Source: Bacteroidetes bacterium QH_10_64_37 (GTDB lineage: Bacteria > Bacteroidota > Rhodothermia > Rhodothermales > Salinibacteraceae). From it: a stretch of DNA of 12,050 nt. Of the stretch, positions 7,237 through 12,050 are shown piece after piece. The DNA lies in NCBI GenBank assembly GCA_003023105.1, contig PXSZ01000080.1:1-12050 (forward strand), given 5' to 3'. The translations under genes and the position numbers were made by a program. Numbering within the stretch: the stretch's first letter is position 1; every line of letters starts with the position of its first letter. The notes under the pieces are model-generated. The model saw only the letters and a list, made by a program, of their open reading frames with translations, had not been told where the DNA came from and searched no databases.

Positions 7237-8529
7237 TCACGAGGTCTCCAGGTGAGCGAGGCCCTTTTCCCCAATGTCGCGGCGAAAGGTCTTTCCTGCG
7301 AAGCGAATGCAGTCGACGCCTTCATAGGCGCGGTCGAGAGTCGTCGGGAGATCCGGACCGAGGGCGGTTACGCCCAGGATCCGCCCCCCATTGGTCACGA
7401 GATTCCCCTCCGGCGTCAGCCGCGTCCCTGCGTGGATGACTGAGACCTCCTCAAGCGCCTCCGCCTCCTCGAGGCCGGTAATCTCGAAGCCGGTCTCGTA
7501 CTCGATCGGGTAGCCGTCCGAGGCGAGAACGACGCAGGCCGCTGCCCCGCCGGAGGTCCGAAGTCCACTGCCTTGCAGGTCACTGTCGACGAGATTGCGA
7601 AAGACCTCCACGAGGTCCGACTCCACAAGCGGCAGGACGACCTGCGCCTCCGGGTCGCCGAGGCGGCAGTTGTACTCGACGACCTTCGGCCCCTCTTCCG
7701 TAATCATGAGTCCGCAATACAGCACTCCTCGGTAGGACGTGCCCTCCTCCTGCATCCCGTGGAGGGTCGGCTCCACAATCTCGCGGCAGATGCGCGTGAG
7801 CAGGGCGCCGTCCACGATGGGCGCCGGGGCAAAGGCCCCCATCCCGCCCGTGTTCGGCCCCGTTCCGCCCTCGCCGATGGGCTTGTGGTCCTGCGAGGGT
7901 GGCAAGAGCACGTAGTGCGAGCCGTCGGTGAGGGCCAGAACGCTCACCTCCTCCCCGTCCATCTTCTCTTCGATAACCACCTGATCGCCCGCCGCCCCGA
8001 AGGCCCGCTCCTGCACGATCCGGTCCAGCGCGTCATGGGCCTCCTCAAGCGTCGCGCACACGAACGAGCCCTTTCCGCCAGCCAGGCCGTCGGCCTTGAC
8101 CACAATCGGCGCCCCAACCTCATCGAGGTAGGCCGATGCGCCCTCGTACTCGTCCGCATCGAAGACTCGGAACGACGCGGTTGGGATGCCGTGCCGGGCC
8201 ATGAACTGATCGGCGAAGGCCTTGCTGCCTTCGAGGCGTGCCGCCTCCTGCGAAGGCCCCACGATGGACAGTCCATTTGCCTCGAACCGGTCGACGATGC
8301 CGTCGACGAGCGGCTGCTCGGGCCCCACGAGGGTGAGATCGATCGACTCCGCCTCCGCAAAGTCGGCGAGGCCGTCCCGATCGGTCGCCTCCAGGCCGAC
8401 GTTGGTTGCCGCCTGGGCGGTGCCCGGGTTGCCCGGCGCGGCGAAAAGAGCCGAAACCTGCTCACTCTGGGCGAGCGATCGAAGGAGGGCATGCTCCCGC
8501 CCTCCGCTTCCTACCACAAGGATTCGCAT
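7237..8529 (-). CDS. purD: Phosphoribosylamine-glycine ligase (GAR synthetase)
   Basis: PurD joins 5-phosphoribosylamine and glycine with ATP hydrolysis to give glycinamide ribonucleotide, the second step of de novo purine synthesis, in the cytoplasm. At 430 residues it has the normal family length. Visible marks are the N-terminal GSGGREHALL (7-16), AAPGNPGT, LVGPEQPLVDG, the ATP-grasp segment VVKADGLAGGKGSFVC, the region SQDHKPIGEGGTGPNTGGMG, and the metal/ATP-binding EYNCRLGDPEAQ with the Glu and Asn expected of the fold. The C-terminal domain is complete, ending in a helix-rich tail. The start is ATG at 8527-8529, and no competing start fits the GxGG fold better. The gene is divergent from the Omp85-type gene and leads the probable purD-NHL transcription unit. 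Confidence 0.97.
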   Translation of the reverse strand: MRILVVGSGGREHALLRSLAQSEQVSALFAAPGNPGTAQAATNVGLEATDRDGLADFAEAESIDLTLVGPEQPLVDGIVDRFEANGLSIVGPSQEAARLEGSKAFADQFMARHGIPTASFRVFDADEYEGASAYLDEVGAPIVVKADGLAGGKGSFVCATLEEAHDALDRIVQERAFGAAGDQVVIEEKMDGEEVSVLALTDGSHYVLLPPSQDHKPIGEGGTGPNTGGMGAFAPAPIVDGALLTRICREIVEPTLHGMQEEGTSYRGVLYCGLMITEEGPKVVEYNCRLGDPEAQVVLPLVESDLVEVFRNLVDSDLQGSGLRTSGGAAACVVLASDGYPIEYETGFEITGLEEAEALEEVSVIHAGTRLTPEGNLVTNGGRILGVTALGPDLPTTLDRAYEGVDCIRFAGKTFRRDIGEKGLAHLETS

Positions 8530-8626
8530 AGGGTTTTCGCTGATTGCGTGTCGATGACCGGTTACATTTCAGTAGCAGTTCCGAAGCGAGATGCTCCGCC
8601 CTCAACATAGGTGACGACTTTCATTC
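8530..8626. promoter_or_regulatory. Divergent intergenic region between purD and the Omp85-type gene
   Basis: These 97 bases separate two divergent start codons, so promoters for both directions must lie here or just inside the genes. This is an inference from layout. I could not find convincing -35/-10 pairs or a Bacteroidota TAnnTTTG box on either strand, and no palindrome or purine-riboswitch fold was recognised. Confidence 0.45.
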
Positions 8627-9898
8627 ATGCACACTCGTTCCTTGCGAATTCTGCGCCGGTGGCTCGGGCGACTCCTTGTCGGCCTTTTGCTCCCGGCGGC
8701 CGGACTTCTGCCCGCGCCGGCAGCTGCGCAGGTTGGGTTTCCGGGAGCCCCCGATGAGCCGGGGGTAAGCCTCCGGATCTATCCCCGCGGCTTCTGGGGG
8801 TCGCGGGTGGGAGTGGGGCTTAGCGGGGGACTGGTCGTACACCATCTTGGTCGCCGCCACGCTCAGGGCCTGCTGACCGTCGCCCCGGCCTGGCACGAAC
8901 AGGTCGCAACCGTCGCCTGGGCAAGCGCCAATCCCGATCGCGCTCAGCAGTACGTGCTGGCGAATGCCCGCACACTCCACACGAACCGGGACTGGTTCTA
9001 CGGCCTCGGACCCGACTCAGATCTCGACGCCCGACAGTCCATCGAGCGGTCCGCCGTAACGATGCGACTCCGGGCCGGCCAACACTTCTTGAACCGACGA
9101 CTCCTCATCCAGCCGCTCCTGGGCCTCTCGGTGCACCGGGTCGACCGGGTGCCCAATCCGAATGTCTCGGGGCTCGACGCACAATCACAGCGCCACCTTC
9201 AGCAACTGGCAAGCGAGCGGGTCGGTCCGCTGGAATCCCGGCACACGGGCCTTCGGGTGGGGGTGGACGTGCAGTACGACACGCGTCCTCAGCACCCCCG
9301 ACCTACACGCGGCGTTCTGCTCGAAGGCGGCTGGTCCCGATACCTCAGCGTCACCTCTTCGTTCATCCGGTACGATCAACTGGACCTCGGCGGGTACGGG
9401 TACGTGCCCCTCGGGGGTGCGCATCACCTCGTGGGTCGCCTCTCTCTGGTCCACACGGTGGCACGGGGCCGTGCCCCGGTTCCGTACTTCCTGCGCCCCA
9501 CGCTGGACGGCACCCTCGTCCCCGGTTGGGCGCGGCACCGATTCGTGGACTCGGATCGCCTGATCAGCAGCGTGCTCTACCGCTTTCCGCTTGCCCAGCC
9601 CTTCAACCTCCTCCACCTGGGCGGCCACCTCGGCGTCCATGCGGCGAGTGTGTACGACGACGTGTTCTCCGAGGCGGCCCTCGACCTGACCTTCGAGAAA
9701 TCCCTCGACCCGGACCGATCGTCGGTGCCGCTGCGCCCCGCTGTCTCCCTTGGACTCCACCTGGGCCTTTCGTTCCGGCACACCCCGTCCCTGGACCTCA
9801 CGCTCGGCCTCAGTCCGGAGGGCGTCACGGCCATTCGCTTTACGCTCAATCAAGACCTTCAGGCCCTGCGGCGGCTTCACCACCAAATTCGCTGGTAG
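8627..9898 (+). CDS. Omp85/BamA-type outer-membrane barrel protein without POTRA domains
   Basis: The protein has 423 residues. Residues 1-34 are a signal peptide (basic MHTRSLRILRRW, a Leu-rich core, then PAPAAA before Q). The rest fits the bacterial surface antigen (Omp85) barrel: an N-terminal barrel part with WFYGLGPDSDL, then VDVQYDTRPQHPRPTRG (the family YDxR...PtrG pattern, Tyr at 217), barrel strands ending in LVGRLSLVHTVARG, and PGWARHRFVDSD (from residue 299), which occupies the place of the usual (L/V)RG(F/Y)...RFxD motif. There is no room for periplasmic POTRA domains, so the protein is not BamA itself. Relatives act in protein or lipid insertion or as barrel domains of effectors; the role here is unknown. 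It heads a plus-strand run followed after 53 bases by a glycosyltransferase gene. Confidence 0.8.
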   Translation: MHTRSLRILRRWLGRLLVGLLLPAAGLLPAPAAAQVGFPGAPDEPGVSLRIYPRGFWGSRVGVGLSGGLVVHHLGRRHAQGLLTVAPAWHEQVATVAWASANPDRAQQYVLANARTLHTNRDWFYGLGPDSDLDARQSIERSAVTMRLRAGQHFLNRRLLIQPLLGLSVHRVDRVPNPNVSGLDAQSQRHLQQLASERVGPLESRHTGLRVGVDVQYDTRPQHPRPTRGVLLEGGWSRYLSVTSSFIRYDQLDLGGYGYVPLGGAHHLVGRLSLVHTVARGRAPVPYFLRPTLDGTLVPGWARHRFVDSDRLISSVLYRFPLAQPFNLLHLGGHLGVHAASVYDDVFSEAALDLTFEKSLDPDRSSVPLRPAVSLGLHLGLSFRHTPSLDLTLGLSPEGVTAIRFTLNQDLQALRRLHHQIRW

Positions 9899-9951
9899 TC
9901 TGTGCTCTCTGGGCGGCCCTCTCCAGTTTCACCCAATCCCCCGACCCCGGC

Positions 9952-11016
9952 GTGCCCTTCTTCGTACTGATCGTCCTCGTCGTCACCGTGGGCACCTATA
10001 TTCTCTTGACGGGAGCGGCATCGCTGGGATTCATCACGGCTCGACGTCAGGATTCCCCACCCGATCCTTCTGAGTGGCCCACCGTCTCGGTCGTGGTGCC
10101 CGGCGCTGCCCCACCCAACAGCGACTCATCCAACAGCGAGATCCTACAGCAGATCCGGTCGTGCAACTACCCGTCAGGTCGTCTTGAACTCCTGGTTCTG
10201 ACCGACGGCTCCATCGAGCACTCGCCTCCGGAACGCGGCGGAGCAGCAACGGTCCGTCGCATCTCGGTTCCCGAGCGCACCCCAGGGCTACATGCTCCCT
10301 GGTCCACACTTCAGCGCGGCATTGAGGCCGCCGAGGGGAAGATTATCTTGTCGATGTCCGGCGGGGACACGGGGTCGCCGCAGTGGATCCGGTCGATGGT
10401 GCGGCACTGCACGTCCGACACGCCGGTCGTGGTCGGTCCCACGATCATCGAGCACGGGGATCTTTTCCTCCCCCGCCTGCAGGCCCTTCAGCACCTCGGA
10501 CGGCTTGCCTTCACGGGCGGCGCGTCGTCCCTCGGCCTTCCGACTCAAATCGGCCCCTCCAACCTGGCTCTCCACACGGGCGCGTTCCGTCCCGAAAGCT
10601 GTCGGGGTGCCCCCACGGAATTCGGTCGCGTGGCCGCGTTCAATCCAGCGACCGACGCCGCCGTGCGGCACGCCCCCGTCTCTTCGTTTGCTGAGTTTTT
10701 CCGGCGGCAGGCCCGGTGGTTTCGCCGAGCAACTGAGACGCCGTCCCGGATCGTTCAGGGGCAGGCCGCCGGCCTCTGGCTCGTCCACACTGTGCTTCTC
10801 GCCTGCTCACTCGTGGCCGTCGCCGCCCCCGCGTGGCGGCAGCCCACACTGATCGCCCTCGTCGGCAAGATGGGGGCCGACATCGTCCTCTCGCTCCCCG
10901 CCGCCAAGCACTATGGACAGCGCCCCCTGCTGCGATCCATCGTCCCAAGCGAACTGATGCTCGTGCTCACCATTCCCGGTGCCGGAATCTGGTCGCTCCT
11001 CGGCTCCGACTCCTGA
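9952..11016 (+). CDS. Membrane glycosyltransferase, family 2 type, with degenerate motifs
   Basis: The chosen GTG start gives 354 residues beginning with a membrane helix (4-30), which fits this family. The frame is open further upstream into the preceding gene, but that part overlaps the Omp85-type gene and is unlikely to be translated. A GT-A domain follows: PTVSVVVP (43-50), ILQQIRSCNYPSGRLELLVLTDGS (64-87), LQRGIEAAEGKIILS (120-134), QWIRSMV (144-150), a GPSNLAL segment near 201-207 (family GANLAY), RRQARWFRR (251-259), and two or more membrane helices at about 273-352. Such enzymes move sugar from a nucleotide sugar on the cytoplasmic face. The usual Asp-rich motifs are altered: the DAD motif reads SGGD (136-139), and no GDD motif is seen at about 220-240. 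RQARW replaces QxxRW. It may be inactive, or a divergent enzyme. A polysaccharide deacetylase gene follows after 72 bases. Confidence 0.75.
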   Translation: MPFFVLIVLVVTVGTYILLTGAASLGFITARRQDSPPDPSEWPTVSVVVPGAAPPNSDSSNSEILQQIRSCNYPSGRLELLVLTDGSIEHSPPERGGAATVRRISVPERTPGLHAPWSTLQRGIEAAEGKIILSMSGGDTGSPQWIRSMVRHCTSDTPVVVGPTIIEHGDLFLPRLQALQHLGRLAFTGGASSLGLPTQIGPSNLALHTGAFRPESCRGAPTEFGRVAAFNPATDAAVRHAPVSSFAEFFRRQARWFRRATETPSRIVQGQAAGLWLVHTVLLACSLVAVAAPAWRQPTLIALVGKMGADIVLSLPAAKHYGQRPLLRSIVPSELMLVLTIPGAGIWSLLGSDS

Positions 11017-11088
11017 ACGGAAATCCCGGTTCAAGGCCTCTTGGCTGCTGCCCCCAACGACCGCACGCAAAGCACGCCGACCCGCAAA

Positions 11089-11736
11089 ATGCGCTTCCTC
11101 GTCCCCTACCTCGCCACCCACGCCCTCCGCCCGGTTCAGCGTTTCTTCCCCGATCTGCTCTGGCAGGTCGACGCCGAGGCCAAGACGGCGTATCTCACCT
11201 TCGACGACGGCCCGACCGAAGAGCTGACCGACGACCTGCTCGACCTGCTCGCGCAGTACGACGCGCAGGCGACGCACTTCCTCGTTGGCAAGCAGGCCGA
11301 CGCCCAACCTGGACGCACCCGAGCACTCGTCTCGGCCGGGCACCGCGTCGCCAACCACACCTACACCCACGTCGACCCGTGGACCGTCTCGACGGAGCAA
11401 CTCCAGAAGGAACTGATCCGCACCACCCAGTGCCTGCAGGATCTCACCCAGACCCGAATCCGGGCGCTGCGCCCGCCCTACGGCCATCCCACCGCCGCCC
11501 TCCGACGATGGTGTGCCGAACACAGGCAGCGCATGGTGATGTGGGACGTGATGCCGGGAGACTACCTCAAGACGGCGACGGCAGCGCGGGTGGCCCAGTT
11601 TGTGATTCGGCACGTGCGGCCCGGATCCGTCATCGTCCTGCACGACAATCCGGTCTGCGAGGAGGTGACGCTTTCGGCGCTGGAGGCCATTCTGGAAACG
11701 CTGACGGCGGACGGGTGGTCGTTCGATGCGCTTTGA
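11089..11736 (+). CDS. Polysaccharide deacetylase, NodB family (carbohydrate esterase 4)
   Basis: The protein has 215 residues from ATG at 11089. TTG at 11041 is possible but would add 16 polar residues absent from relatives, which begin just like MRFL. All five NodB motifs are present: TFDDGP (37-42) with the catalytic and metal Asp, HTYTH (90-94) with two metal His, RPPYG (128-132), WDVMPGD (152-158), and VLHDN (183-187) with the catalytic His. It should remove N-acetyl (or O-acetyl) groups from a glycan such as poly-N-acetylglucosamine, chitin-like chains or peptidoglycan; the substrate is not readable. No signal peptide is evident, so it may work on a cytoplasmic or membrane-linked precursor or use another route. 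Its place directly after a glycosyltransferase gene supports a shared glycan pathway. Confidence 0.93.
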   Translation: MRFLVPYLATHALRPVQRFFPDLLWQVDAEAKTAYLTFDDGPTEELTDDLLDLLAQYDAQATHFLVGKQADAQPGRTRALVSAGHRVANHTYTHVDPWTVSTEQLQKELIRTTQCLQDLTQTRIRALRPPYGHPTAALRRWCAEHRQRMVMWDVMPGDYLKTATAARVAQFVIRHVRPGSVIVLHDNPVCEEVTLSALEAILETLTADGWSFDAL

Positions 11737-11768
11737 CTCTTCGGGGTGGGGCACCGAGGTTCTCTCCG

Positions 11769-11796
11769 GAACTTGTTCCCCCCGCAGAACTTGTTC
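11769..11796. repeat. Two copies of the palindrome GAACTTGTTC, candidate operator
   Basis: GAACTTGTTC, in which GAAC and GTTC are inverted around TT, occurs at 11769-11778 and 11787-11796. The copies are 18 bases apart centre to centre, nearly two helical turns. The first copy is extended to GGAAC/GTTCC. They lie in the gap after the deacetylase gene and about 200 bases before the next plus-strand start. A dimeric regulator site is possible; no matching promoter was identified, so this is only a candidate. Confidence 0.4.
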
Positions 11797-11990
11797 GCAG
11801 CGAAGGGTCATTGCACAGCCGACTCGGACTGCAGAGCTCTTCCATGCCCATCGACACGCTCAAGGCCGGTGATGGGCTGATTCGCCATGCTACGCCTCGT
11901 CCCCTGGCTCCTCTGCGCCCTGTCAGTCCCTGAGAACCCACCCGTCTCCGCCTCCGTTTCACCGGTGCTTCGAACAGATTCCTCAATGCC

Positions 11991-12050
11991 ATGCCAACCA
12001 CAACCACGCGAGCAAAGGAGCACCAAAAGCGGTGGCAGGAGATTGTGTCC
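11991..12050 (+). CDS. Start of a gene cut by the window edge, possibly Uma2 family
   Basis: An ATG at 11991 opens a frame that runs to the last base, giving 20 residues: MPTTTTRAKEHQKRW then QEIVS. The Trp-x-x-Ile pattern after a charged helix resembles the N-terminal start of Uma2 (DUF820) family nuclease-fold proteins as I recall them, but 20 residues are far too few to be sure. A second ATG at 11986 in another frame gives a Cys, Pro and Arg-rich string and is less likely. The 254 bases between this start and the deacetylase stop hold no other gene I can support. Confidence 0.4.
   Translation, partial: MPTTTTRAKEHQKRWQEIVS

Noticed and set aside
7573..8610. A 345-residue plus-strand open frame opposite purD
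   Set aside because: purD is unambiguous on the other strand. The antisense product is Arg/Leu/His-rich without recognisable motifs.
9526..9951. Extension of the glycosyltransferase frame to an ATG at 9526
   Set aside because: This part overlaps the Omp85-type gene in another frame and reads as a Pro/Arg-rich string. The GTG at 9952 directly precedes the first membrane helix.
10833..11933. A 366-residue plus-strand frame over the glycosyltransferase end and the deacetylase
   Set aside because: It is out of frame with the intact NodB motifs and is rich in Arg, Pro and His, as expected of a shadow frame.
11888..12050. A plus-strand frame starting MLRLVPWLLCALSVP that stays open to the edge, resembling a signal peptide
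   Set aside because: After the first 15 residues it turns into a Ser/Pro/Arg/Gln-rich string with no mature-protein character, and it competes with the better frame at 11991.

Overview
The window looks like chromosomal DNA of a GC-rich Bacteroidota-grade bacterium. The best guess is a Rhodothermota/Salinibacter-type halophile. This rests on the high GC content, on envelope proteins of a type common in Bacteroidota and Ignavibacteria, on the lack of clear Shine-Dalgarno sequences, and on an acidic PurD. The genus is an inference. No rRNA, tRNA, CRISPR array, insertion sequence or phage gene was seen.

Left part (1-6303), mainly minus strand: a fucose-permease-like MFS transporter with an extra hydrophilic domain before its last membrane helix (280-1863). 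Next comes a 311-base, locally AT-rich gap with a possible promoter and a possible gene relict. After that lies a gene for a very large outer-membrane protein of a widespread but uncharacterised family (2175-5843; the signal peptide points to a GTG start well inside the longest frame). A small plus-strand gene for a coiled-coil protein with one C-terminal membrane helix follows (about 6079-6291), and its true start is unresolved.

Middle (6304-8529), minus strand: purD, the purine-biosynthesis GAR synthetase, is followed after 33 bases by a secreted NHL-type beta-propeller protein. The two are probably co-transcribed, with no obvious functional link.

Right part (8627-12050), plus strand: a divergent run of three envelope-related genes. 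These are an Omp85/BamA-type barrel without POTRA domains, a membrane-anchored family-2 glycosyltransferase whose usual catalytic motifs are largely eroded, and an intact NodB-type polysaccharide deacetylase. Gaps of 53 and 72 bases on one strand suggest an operon for making or modifying an envelope glycan. A 254-base gap with two copies of a 10-base palindrome leads to the start of a further gene cut by the window edge, possibly a Uma2-family protein.

Most of the window is ordinary housekeeping and envelope chromosome. The items most worth a second look are the degenerate glycosyltransferase beside an intact deacetylase, the giant outer-membrane protein with an EF-hand-like loop, the domain inserted in the MFS carrier, and the paired palindromes near the right edge.
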